NCBI GenBank assembly: GCA_003024785.1
Contig: PUQB01000567.1
Coordinates: 100,013-164,012, forward strand
Length of the DNA: 64,000 bases
Source: Selaginella tamariscina
Taxonomy: Eukaryota > Streptophyta > Lycopodiopsida > Selaginellales > Selaginellaceae
Direction: 5' to 3'
Shown: piece by piece, positions 11,401-22,200 of the stretch
Layout: every line of letters starts with the position of its first letter
Numbering within the stretch: position 1 is the stretch's first letter
Made by a program: the position numbers and the translations under genes
The notes under the pieces: model-generated
Told to the model about the DNA's origin: nothing
Seen by the model: only the letters and a program-made list of their open reading frames with translations
The model's database searches: none

Positions 11401-11666
11401 TGCAGCTTTTGATCGAGCGTCTCAGTAGACCTGGCGACCTAGTCTGGGATATTGGTTCCGGAACCGGGTCATCATTGTTAGCTGCCGTCGAGCTCGGAAG
11501 GAATATTATAGGAACCGAGAAGAGTTTCGAACTCTCTAGGTTGGCAACAAACAAGCTTGCAGAGAACATTAGACCAGAAGAGTTACCTACTCAAACACCT
11601 CCACGTCCAAGCGTAACTGGTGGTTCGAGAACTGCAGCTTTACTTAAGATGAAGAAGAAACTTTAG
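8442..11666 (+). CDS. ParB-like domain / beta-class DNA amino-methyltransferase fusion
   Basis: Start chosen at 8,442 (MVRASKRLLE), directly after an acceptor at 8,430. Exons: 8,442-9,337, 9,394-9,601, 9,656-10,243, 10,290-11,157, 11,204-11,322, 11,369-11,666; introns are 46-56 nt, GT-AG. Residues 1-135 are charged, with basic nuclear-signal-like runs (KKRGRGK). Residues about 155-275 resemble ParB/Srx: a PICRI start, an LVSSLKKAGY helix, and WDGNHRLQAL (D249-R253) as the G-x-R-R-like box. The C-terminal half has the order of beta-class N4/N6 methyltransferases: motif IV-like LIILDLPNE (10,897-10,920), then QPKSVRLMQLL and the SAM-binding DIGSGTGSS (11,448) with GRNIIGTEKS. Motif IV is DLPN rather than DPPY/SPPY. 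Two single-base frame changes are needed (about 9,862-9,930 and 10,225), so the copy may be defective or carry sequencing errors. Substrate unknown; DNA adenine or cytosine N-methylation is inferred from family. Confidence 0.72.
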
Positions 11667-11744
11667 CTAATGTATATTGAGTAATAAATTAAGCTAATAT
11701 AAAAAAAAATTAAAAAGAAATACAACAGTTTTAATAGAATTCTT

Positions 11745-11859
11745 TTTTGCCGACTGAGGCCAATACTGCCGACCAGAAAGAATATTCCAAAATATTCTAG
11801 AATATTCTTGAATATTCGAGCCCAGGCCTCCTGGGCCCCAAGCCTCCAAATGGCGACTC
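11745..11859 (-). repeat. MULE right terminal inverted repeat
   Basis: Read inward from 11,859 it begins GAGTCGCC, then GGAGGCT, CAGGAGGC and TATTCTAGAATATTC, matching the left end imperfectly. The subterminal motif GCCGACTGAG lies at about 11,749. Confidence 0.78.
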
Positions 11860-12900
11860 CTCCCCAGGTAAGTATTACATAGATTTAACATGTGTTTGTC
11901 TCTTCAGGTAAATCTTCATATGGGATCGTTCTCCGGGTAGATCTCTGTACGGTGATCGTGGTGAATGTGCGGCAGGTCATATCGGTCTGACCGTGATTCA
12001 AGTCCTCGTGAAAGTCCTTGTTCATATGACAAGCATTTTAAGGAAGATCTATCCAAGTTGCTTAAACGGGTTTTGAATATATGTACTGCACTCGTGTAAT
12101 CTACTATTTCGTATGTGTGTGTGCGGTGGAGTACTGAAACAGATAGTAGACATTCCTATTTATATATGTATCTGTAGCTAAAACATTAGAAAAAAATCTC
12201 TTCTCTCTCTCTTGTATTTGTACGTGCACCGATGTATGCTGCACAATGGTGGGCTGCCAAAAGCTAAAGCATTAGCAAAAAATCTCTTTTCTTTCTCTAG
12301 CAAGTGCTGGACTTAAACTACAATGTCCCTTGAGAAAAGCTATATAAGCGCAATAAACACATATACACACGTGATATATGAGGTTAACACATTCATGTTC
12401 CATTTATGATACGTTGGCACAGCGGTTAAATTATATGCATATAACCCGGTAAATCTTTAGTAGGTGTACCTGATTAAGTGGACCTATACTTCCATTTATG
12501 TTATATGGTGTTACATTTGTATATGTATGTACACGTTATTTATATTAAAGGTTGAATATGCAGCTATATAGATGTAATGTGTATATAGAGATGTATTGCT
12601 GACGTATTAAGAAACATTTGCAGGACTACACCTCCTTCATCAACAGTTGAAGAAGACCACACCGAAGACGATGATAAATGCGACAGATGCAAAATGCTGG
12701 AGTAAGAACAAGAGGAATGGGAATCACACCAGCCGTCGATTCGTACGCAGTCATCTCCCAGTCCTAGTGCTTAACAAATGTCACCAAAGCGAACAAAGAA
12801 GAAGTGGCTAAAGAAGGCTGCCGTTACTCCTGTTGCCTCTTCACGGGACACTGCTGCAACTTCGAAGTACAATTATTACAAGTACTATGGTATATAGTTT
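11860..12900 (+). pseudogene. SR-like host gene fragment interrupted by the MULE
   Basis: The right flank of the transposon continues a host sequence also present at 62,041-63,286. About 11,907-12,090 reads as an Arg/Ser/Tyr/Gly-rich stretch (GNRSPGRSLYGDRGE in the paralogue, then RDSSPRESPRSYDKHFKEDL ending PKRVLNI-stop). After non-coding DNA, an exon-like stretch at 12,625-12,897 reads TVEEDHTEDDDKCDRCKMLE and, after a stop, PKRTKKKWLKKAAVTPV. This resembles SR-type or nuclear RNA-processing proteins in composition only; I do not recognise the gene. The MULE sits at a CAG|GTAAG sequence, likely a former splice donor. 12,100-12,620 shows no coding potential. Confidence 0.45.
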
Positions 12901-13464
12901 GTTATATAGAACTTATTACAATTTGATTTATGCTCACGTATATAATTGTTCTATTATATGGTATGATATACTGTTTGTCCCATGTTAATGTGCCAAGTTT
13001 TATACAGAAGTCTTAATTTGTACCGATTATATAAATCTATACAAATATATCTATTACACATGTGCATTTCCATATGTATTTTAAAAAGTTTATATCCCAT
13101 TAATGGTGTAACTCGGAGATATACATTTATATAAATGTATGGTGCGTGTGCGTGTGTGCATGTTTGTTAGATCATAACACTTTTGTGTACATTTATAATA
13201 TATTAATATTGATGTGTCAAAGAAACACGAAAAAATACTCTCTATAATCTTAATTAATTATAATTAATAATTTATATTATTAATTGAAATTTATTAATAA
13301 TTATAGTATTTAATATAAAAATGTTTTTTAAAAATGTTTTATGTTTAAATAAGGAATGACATAATTAATCATTAGAAAATTTAATTAAAGATAAATTTTA
13401 AAGAATATATTACCTTTTTATTACTGTCACGGTTAGAATTCACATATTTATTTGTAACTTGAAT
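12901..13464. other. AT-rich intergenic DNA
   Basis: Mostly AT-rich with a GT/GC-rich microsatellite at about 13,140-13,170. No gene or clear element seen. Confidence 0.6.
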
Positions 13465-16400
13465 TGTAAGATACTGTATATTATGTAACGTAATGTATAT
13501 ACGCATGTGTATATACACACGTGTAGTGACACATGGGTGGTGATTTGGCCGCCATGTGTTAGTGCCACGTGTTGCATGTGTGCCATGTGGCAATATAAGT
13601 AGGGTTTTTGTAGTTGAATATATATTTGACATTTCTGAATATATATCTGCTCTTTCATTGGTGGAGAAGTTGGGTATTCCTTTCTTCCGCTTTTTTCTTT
13701 TCTTGTTTTCATGACAATGAACATGGAGACGGCTTTTAACATTATTGCTACTGCTATTGATGCACAAACTAAGTTTTTGGAGCACTTTGTTGAGGGTTCG
13801 TCCTCCTTTCCTCGCCTGAGCCTCATGCAGGAGGATCTACTTCTAGTACTCCTTCATCTTCTTCACAGGCCACAAATTCAAGGGTTCGACCCCGATCATT
13901 TTGTGGTGATCCGAAAGATGATGTATACCACTGGTTTGATCATTTTCAAGTTATTGTTCGTTACCATGGTTGGGATGAGGCCCGTGCTCTCAGAGAATTC
14001 CCTACATGTTTAGAAGGCCCTGCGCTCAAGTGGTATAATGGATTGGCTGCGGAGATTCAAGCCAATACTAATCGGTTGATGGAATGCCTTAAACGTACGT
14101 TTGGCAAAGTTGAGGATTCAAATGATGCTTTCCAACAACTGCATGCGATATGACACATCCTTGTGAGTCTGTTATGCGGTTCAGTATTAGGTTTGGGGAT
14201 TTAGTTCGACATGCATATCCTAACATGCATGCCTATTAAGCTCGGTATGTTATGGCCAACTATGCGACCCGAACTTGTTCGATTCATTTGGGCTCTTCGT
14301 CCTACCACATTAGAGGAAGCTTTTGCACTAGCTCAATATTTTGAGTTGGTGCCTGGTGAGGGCCGTGGTCCCCTTGGGTTACCTGTTCTCTTATTTAGCG
14401 TGCTGATCCAATGGAGGTTGATGCTGCTGCATATGTGCCCACACGGCAAGCCTTTCGTGGTCGACCTCGGGGCCCACCCGTGGACCACCTCTATAAATCA
14501 TCTTGCACCTGCTCCAGTTCCTACCGTGATGGTCAAAATCCACGGATTCGTGACAGGAGGAATCGGAACAATGTAGGTTGACCGAATCAAGTTCATTGTT
14601 GGGCCTGTTGGGCACCTAGACATACTTGGCGGGCATGCGATGTGTATCCTGATTGGTGTCACCACATCCAGGTTGGCGACCATATGTTCTGGATGGTGTG
14701 CCTGTGGCGGCCATTATGTTGATGATGAGCTTCCAGATGACAAAGCCTCTCTTGCAGATGTATCTGTTATGGAAAACCAGTAATCGACGGCCGGAGGATC
14801 CCGTGCGATGGAGACTTCACCTCCATGCTTTTCCGCTATGCATATCAAGGTTTGCAAGTTCCACCAGATCATCCAGTTTTCACATTTTCTACACAAGTGA
14901 TCTTTCAGTCACAGTGCTTGTGGATACATGATCCAGTATGTCTTCCATAACTACTTCTCTAGTGCATCGGTGCTCATTACCTTTAAGACGTGCAAATAAG
15001 GTCTTGCACATTTTATATGGTAATGGGCAGTCTCGTGCAGTTTCACAGTACACCACTTCGACTACGCAGTTTGGTATTATCATATTTATATTTAATACAC
15101 ACTCTCAGGTCTTTGACATTATTCTGAGATGTGATTGGTTGAAGCAGTCAAAAGGTATGTGTGATTTTTCACTCTCTTCTCCTGTATTACGCTTGGAGTC
15201 TGTGTCTCTGCAGTCTATTCCTTTACGTCCAGAGAAGCTTGTTGCTGTTTGTTATCATGCATACAGCTCCTTTGATTCCAGTCTTGGGGTGGTGTTCATC
15301 TCAACAGGTTCAAATGTCGGATCCGTCACCGGAGTATCGAGCACAATGCATCGAACAACTTAAGCAGCAGTATGCAAGTTTGTTCAAATTGATCTATCCC
15401 AATGTGCACGTGTGAAGACTCGACACTATATACCCACTGGCAATGCAAAGCCTTTCAAAGTCCCGGTTCGACATAGGTCACCAAAAGAGTTATCAGCCAT
15501 GTGAACAACTGTTACAGATATGATCGGTAAGTGGGTGTGTCGTCCATCATGGAGTCCATGGGCATGTGAACCCATTTGGTTCCCAAGCCTGATGGATCTC
15601 TACGATTTTGGGTGGATTACCGACCTCTCAACGATGTTTACCATCAAAGATGTTTATCCACTTCCGAACTCTGCCGATCTATTAGATCATTTGGGTCAGA
15701 GTCGATGGTTTACTAAGTTGGATTTGGCATCAGGATATTGGCAAGTTCCTATGGCTGAGGAGGATATTCCAAAAACGGCCTTCCGGACACCATTTGGTCT
15801 TTACGAGTTTTTGGTTATGCCTTTTGGATTGACTTCAGCTCCTGCCACCTTTCAACGCATGATGGATGAGCTTCTTTCAGATATGCCTGATATCACTACC
15901 GATTTTATCGATGATGTGCTCATTCATGGGTCTGGTTCTTGGGAGGATCACATTTGTGATGTACGGCGCGTTCTTGATCGATTTCGAGAAGTTGGCCTGA
16001 AGTTGAAAACTTAAAAAGTGTGTGTTTGGTTCGATCGACACCACTTACTTGGGTTACCGTATATCTCAAGAGGGTTTACAGGTGGATCCAATGAAGTTGC
16101 GAGCTGTTCGAGAGTTCCCTCATCCCGTACAGTATAAGAAGTTCAGTGTTTCTTGGGCAAGGTGCAGTACTTGGGTCGATTCATCGATCATCTCACTAAT
16201 CGAACTGCCCCTCTTTGGGAGTTAGTTCGTCCACAGGTACCTTTAGGTGGACTCGCAGGTGTCAGTAAGCATTTGACTAGTTAAAAGAGTTCCTGACAAC
16301 TCCACCATTGCTTTAATACCTAGATTTTACTCGTCCGTTCATTTACAAGTAGATGCCTCAGATGTTAGTATTGGTGGTGTGTTGATGCAACTGATGCTGT

Positions 16401-18304
16401 GGATCCTTCAATTCGACACCCGGTGACTTACATTAATCGATTACTCGCACGGCTAAGTAGAATTATTCCATTACTGAAAAAGAATGCCTTGCTGTGTTTG
16501 GGGTTTTGAACGACTTCATGCTTACTTACATGGGAGTGAAACACTTTTGGAGTGTGATCATGTTGCTGTCACTTCTTTGTTAAACGGAAGAATTTAGTGG
16601 GTCGTGTAGCCAGAGGGCATTACGTCTCCAAGTATATAACTTTAAGGTGGTGCACAAGCCTGGGCGAACAATGATGGATGCGAATGCACTTTCTTGAGCA
16701 CCCCTTTCTGATTCCACTTTGCCTGCTCATGCAATCGCTGCAGCATTCGATTTGATACAAGCCCCTTAGGTATTTGATGCCGACTTACCATCCTTGGACA
16801 GTGATAGAATGCCCAAAAACGTGAACTGTGGACGAGGCAATTACGGATGCATTTACAAATCCTTCTTCCAAACTGCGGTTTTCGACAATATCATGCTCAG
16901 TTTCGACTTCAGGATGGTTTAATATTTTATTGAGACAAATCCAGAAGACAGATGGCGATTGGTTGTGCCCTCTACATATGTTCCACACCTTCTTCGAGCA
17001 TATCATGATTCGCCTATTGTTGGAGGTCATCTGGTCACCAACGAGTGTGGAGAAGCTCCGCAGATCCTTTATTGACCCAGCATGTGTGGATGTGATCAGA
17101 TATATCAAAGATGTCCCATTTGTCAAACTCGAATTCCTCTACGACTCGGCCATGGGGTGTTAAAGTCCATCAACGTCTCTCGCCCTTTTGAGTTAATTGC
17201 AGTGGATTTAATGGACCTTTTCCACATTCTTCTCAAGGTAACCAATACACATTGTCGTATCCGATTATTTAACTCGTTGGGTGAGTGGTGCTCTTTCGGA
17301 TGCAACTGCCAGGTCCAACAGCTTTGTTTTTTGTTCGATAATGTGATTTTGCAGCATTCTTGTCCAGACGGATGTTATCAGATAATGGCCCCGCTTTCAT
17401 TGCCGAGGTATTCCGAGTGTTGTGTGAGAGGTTAGGGGTAAAACACTCATTTTCTCTCCATATCATCCACAAACTGATGGTTTGGTGGAGCGATTGAATT
17501 GGACATTCAAGGGTATGATTTGAAGTATGTGAACTTCAATCACATGTCTGGGATTGGTATTTGCGATGCTTGAGATTTGCTTATGTAACAGCATTCAGAG
17601 TTCGATTATATCTCTTCATTCAAGGCATTGTATAGATATGATCCTAAGTTGCCTAGTGAATTAGGATATCATTGAATCTGCCACGTGCCGAGGATGTGAA
17701 ATGTGGGCTCGACATTTGGATGTTGTCTTGCCTCTTTGCGTCAGAGTCTGCTGAACATCTTGGTTGAGCTCAATATCGGCAACAATCTTCTTATAATGCA
17801 CGACATCAAATTCCACTAGGCTAGTATGTTTCCCAAGCTGGACTACACTTGGGCTTGCAACTGGTTTATTACATAAGTGGCTTGGTCCCTACTAGTACTT
17901 CGAAAGGTTGGTCCTCAGGTGTATCAGGTACAGTTGGTGGATCTCATGAGGTTGAGATAGTTCATGTAGTTCGAATGAAATGATTTGTCGTTCGAGACTC
18001 GTTGACTACATTCGGTCATACCTTAGATGACCCAACTCACACGGATCCAGGACCATCAGATCCATCACCATCTACAACAGTCGTAGAGGGGAGGATAATG
18101 TAAGATACTGTATATTATGCAACGTAATGTATATACGCATATGTATATACACACATGCGTAGTGACACATGGGTGGTGATCTGGCCGCCATGTGTCAGCA
18201 CCACGTGTTGCATGTGTGCCACGTGGCAGGAGGTCTCATGTATATAAGTAGGGTTTTTGTAGTTGAATATATCTGACATTTCTGAATATATATCTACTCT
18301 TTCA
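13465..18304 (+). mobile_element. Ty3/gypsy LTR retrotransposon, old and broken
   Basis: Fossil. LTRs at 13,465-13,657 and 18,099-18,304 are about 200 bp, begin TGTAAGATAC and end CTCTTTCA; a purine-rich tract (GGGGAGGATAA) precedes the right LTR. Parts on the plus strand in Ty3/gypsy order: gag about 13,710-14,600, protease-like about 14,880-15,150, reverse transcriptase about 15,520-16,100 (FIDDVLIHG motif), RNase H about 16,310-16,700, integrase about 16,960-17,600. Heavily broken, with many breaks, and the LTRs have diverged in length and sequence, so an old insertion. No clear target duplication. The same family appears, truncated, at 60,170-61,312. Confidence 0.85.
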
Positions 18305-19181
18305 AAATGAATTTAACATTATTAATATTTCTTAACGTTGAGTTTTTTTTTCATTTGAAAACTATGTTTCATCGAGGCCTCCGTTTAGTATCTATATATT
18401 CCTTGTGTCAAATTGAAATAATATAGTTTTTATTTCATTACTACAACTGGGAAGTTCATTAATGATTTGATTCATTTAAAATAATTATATAGTGATATAA
18501 AATAGACGACTCATTTAAAATAATTATCGTGATATAAATAAAGACGACAATTGTTAGTCTTCAAAACATTTGAATTAGTAACTATATAAATAAGAATAAT
18601 AATAGTTATTTTATGTATATTAAGTTTAACTATTTGAAATGAATTCATAGTTTTAAAATAAATATAAGTTGAATAATATAATATTAAATATATATATTCA
18701 AATGAAATTTATAATCATATTCTTTTAATATGATTATGACATGGTTAATGAGATTTTTTTTTATTTTTTTTGCACTTGCCTAAGATTCTGAAGAGTTTCC
18801 CAAAACGCTTATTTTTGTAAGGGGTTGGATTTGTTGCACAATGGATAAATTGAATATGCAAATATTTTAAAAGTTAACTTGGATGTAAAGTTGATTAAGT
18901 TTGAGAATGTTATTCATGGTTTTTATTGTGTTGTATATTGAATCTGAAATTATTCGTACATTAATTAGTTTCTTTTTGTCATAAATAATTAAAACATGTG
19001 ATTTTGGTGCAATTACATATGTTATGTGCTAAGTTTGAAGTGAAAGACAAGTATAAATAAAATAGAGAATTTATATTTTAAATTTGAAATTATAAATTCA
19101 ATAATAAATTTGTTGTTATATATATTTATTTTAATATTATATAATCTATGCTTATTACTTTTAGCTATTTATCTATTCCAT

Positions 19182-19231
<50 letters not shown>

Positions 19232-19246
19232 AGTAATAAGTTATAA
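18305..19246. other. AT-rich intergenic DNA with a TA microsatellite
   Basis: No gene seen. A long (TA)n run lies at about 19,185-19,232, just before the LARD-type element. Confidence 0.65.
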
Positions 19247-22200
19247 TGTCAGAGTTTTAACCCGAAGGGCCAACACATCGTTATCACCCTGTGTGAGCAA
19301 CGCTAAGTCTTCTAAGATAACCTTAAGAGTCTGACTCTGGGGCCCAATTAGGCAAAAGACTTAGAGTCCTACCCTAAGTCCCCTAGAATGACCATCCCTT
19401 GAACCCTAAAGGATAACCCGAATAGACTTTAGGATCCTGTCCTAGTAGACCTAGACAGGCTCATGCCCTAACCCCACAAAGGAGATGTGTCTCACACATA
19501 CCCCCGTGACAAAGCCAAGGCATCGTCACTTACCCCTTGAGGAATCACTCTCATTCGGGAGTACAACCCCTTTAGGGCAACAAGGGGTACCCTAAACCAT
19601 GACTAACCCCTAAGGGTTGAGAGGCCAAGTCATACCCTAGACCTAGGACTAATACTTAGTGAGGACACAAGTGTGCACTGTAGGCGAACACGAGTGTTCT
19701 GCTAAGCAAACTCCCTAAGGCTAGGTTTGGATAACCCTAAGTATATGACCTTGCGAGTGCTTCACGAAAAGGCTTCTACTGACAAGCTTAGGTTGTTCAA
19801 CCCCTGGATTCCAAGGAGAACACTCCCCTAGCCAAGTGTGCCTAAGCACACCTAGTTACGAGACCTAACCTCCCTTGAGCAAATGCCCAAGGCTTAGCAC
19901 CTAGCGCGAGCACAAGCATGCCTGTTTGTCAGAGTATCCAACCCCTTGGCGACAAGCCTATAACACAACCCCAAAGGGCGTGCCTTGGGCATTGTATCGT
20001 GTGATGTTTAGCCCAGTTGTCACATCTCCATGTGACACTGCCTTCCCGATGTGGGCTATCATGCCATAACCCTTAGATTCAAGAGATGCACAAAGTGCCA
20101 CAAACGTGGCTCCTAAATGCCAACTCTAGAACCCCCTAGTGAACCCTCAGGAATTGGTACTGTGAACCTACCAAACAAGATCCCCACCCCACAGTTGGTC
20201 AAGGACATGGATGTGCCTTGCTTGGCCATGAGTGCTATGCCTAGCTTGACGTGGAGGAGGAGGTTGGAGGACAAGCCTCAACCTCTGCCTCTTGGAACGT
20301 GCATCTTGACAAGACCTCCCAAGCATGGATTTGCCAACGTTAAGGGTAAGCTACCCCGAAGGTGGGACGTACCCCTATCATCTGGAAGTTAGGCGGCACA
20401 ATAGGGTTGTGCCTTGACGACACAAGTTAAAGCTTGCACCGGGAGAAGAGTAACGAGCTCAATTATGAACCCAGGAACTCTCGCTCCTATATACTACCTT
20501 ATTTGTGACAGAGCCCCCCCCCGTTTTCTTGTTTACATAAGTGGGCTAGCACTGAAATCTCATTCCTAGGGAACATACTTGGTGAGTTATTCATCGACCC
20601 CTAACCTTAACCTATCAAACCTAGGGGTATTTCTAAACATATCTGACATGTCGAATTCACCGGAACTAACCATTAACCTAACCGAGATACGGAAAACCAG
20701 GGTAGAGTTTTCTAGAAGGTAAGTTTTAGCTTCGCCTAGAGTAAATACCTAATGACACCCGGCCGGACCATCACCAAATACCCAAGTGCACTAAGCAGGC
20801 CTGTTTCCTACTACATCTAGAACTTTCAAATAATACAGTAGGTAACAACAATCAATCTAAAGTAAAGGGGAGTCATAATAAAACTATGACACACTCCCCG
20901 CCTTTGAAATGTCAACATCCTCGTTGACGTCCAACTCCAAAGACTAGATAATGTTAGAGAAACTAACCAAAACTAACATATCACTCTATGCGGAGTTAGC
21001 CAAAAGTTTACATTTCATTACCCCCCTTGCATTACGCAAAGCAAAGTACTTCAGAATTGTCGTTCACTGAGTCGTAAACCCAACTGCCGGAGGCACCACC
21101 TGTGACATGAAGTCACTTGGAGACCTTTTGCATGTTTGCAAGTTGTCACCCGATGCACACAACACAATGGTTAATTTCTTTATTTAACTAGAATTTATAT
21201 TGGAGGCCTTTAGTTAGTGTTGTTGCCAACCTCTTGATTAAGAAATAAAGACTCGCTTTATTTCTTTATATTAAACGCTATTGACGACCTCTATCATCTA
21301 GCGCACAACAACACTTCTCAAATGCTTGACCGAACAGCTTCGCATTTCTTTGATTTCCAATGGTCCCACATCTCACATGTCACGGTATTATAGCCTTACT
21401 TTTCTGTATCTCTTGGTATTTCTCATTACCCCTTTACATAAGGGTCTGCTACTATACCTATCCCTTGTTAGTATATAGTTACGTCAGACTAGGTATGGAC
21501 TTTATCGAAATCAAGCTCTTTTTCGATATTATAGTACCATTCCCGAAACCCTGTTCTTTGTAGACATGTCAATCTAGTCAGAGGCGATCATAGAGGCTCA
21601 TGGCTATACACATGTATACAACAAAGTCATGCCAACCTGCCAAATGCCATCCACTTGGTGTGTCATTAACATAAATTTATTCTCGATAGGAATCAAATTC
21701 AGTCAAATCCTGACAAAGTGTAATAGCACTACCATTCGTCTTTCACAACCTAGCTTGTACTCTTTCATAACATCGATCAGTTTAGAGACTAGATAAGGTA
21801 ACATACATTTCTTTAAAACTAATGTGGAAATCGGGAAATTCAACTCATCTTAAGATAGTACGTGTCTTAACTGACACATTTATTGTATCATCTTCCAAAG
21901 AGCACAACATACTAAATGCCATTCCTAATTCCTAACTCTCATCTCACTAAGTTTAAAAATACCAAATTTCAAATTTAGTTTCCACGATAAGAGTCTCCCT
22001 GAACTCAGAATACTGCACGCCTTCGTAACATTTATTCATGTCTAGCTCTTAAACTGATTATGTAAATGTTTCTCAACACTATACTGAAATATAGCATTTT
22101 CATTAATTAGAGCAATTGTGTTTTGATAAATCTTTTAAAACTAATCCTTATTCTATAAATAGTTGCAATCTTGATATTGATACTCTCGAATGGATAATGA

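Larger units (their letters stand above)
3585..11859. mobile_element. Mutator-like transposon (MULE) carrying a ParB-methyltransferase gene
   Basis: Seen: the 9-bp direct repeat CTCCCCAGG flanks the element (3,576-3,584 and 11,860-11,868). The paralogous host sequence at 62,041-62,110 is uninterrupted and holds one copy of the site (CTCCCAGG, 62,074-62,081). The ends form imperfect inverted repeats of about 110-125 bp sharing blocks GGAGGCT, CAGGAGGC and TATTCTAGAATATTC. A 9-bp duplication and a transposase with a SWIM finger are hallmarks of the Mutator superfamily. Inside are two divergent genes: the transposase (minus, 6,905-3,775) and a ParB-methyltransferase gene (plus, 8,442-11,666), separated by a repeat-rich intergenic region. 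Both genes carry frame interruptions, so this copy is probably not autonomous now. Confidence 0.86.

Noticed and set aside
8442-11666. Bacterial contamination as the source of the ParB-methyltransferase gene
   Set aside because: It contains several GT-AG introns with T-rich acceptors and lies inside a MULE with a target duplication and a host empty site.
19110-19334. 74-residue frame over a TA microsatellite
   Set aside because: Most of the frame is Ile/Tyr from (TA)n and its end lies inside the LTR; no gene evidence.
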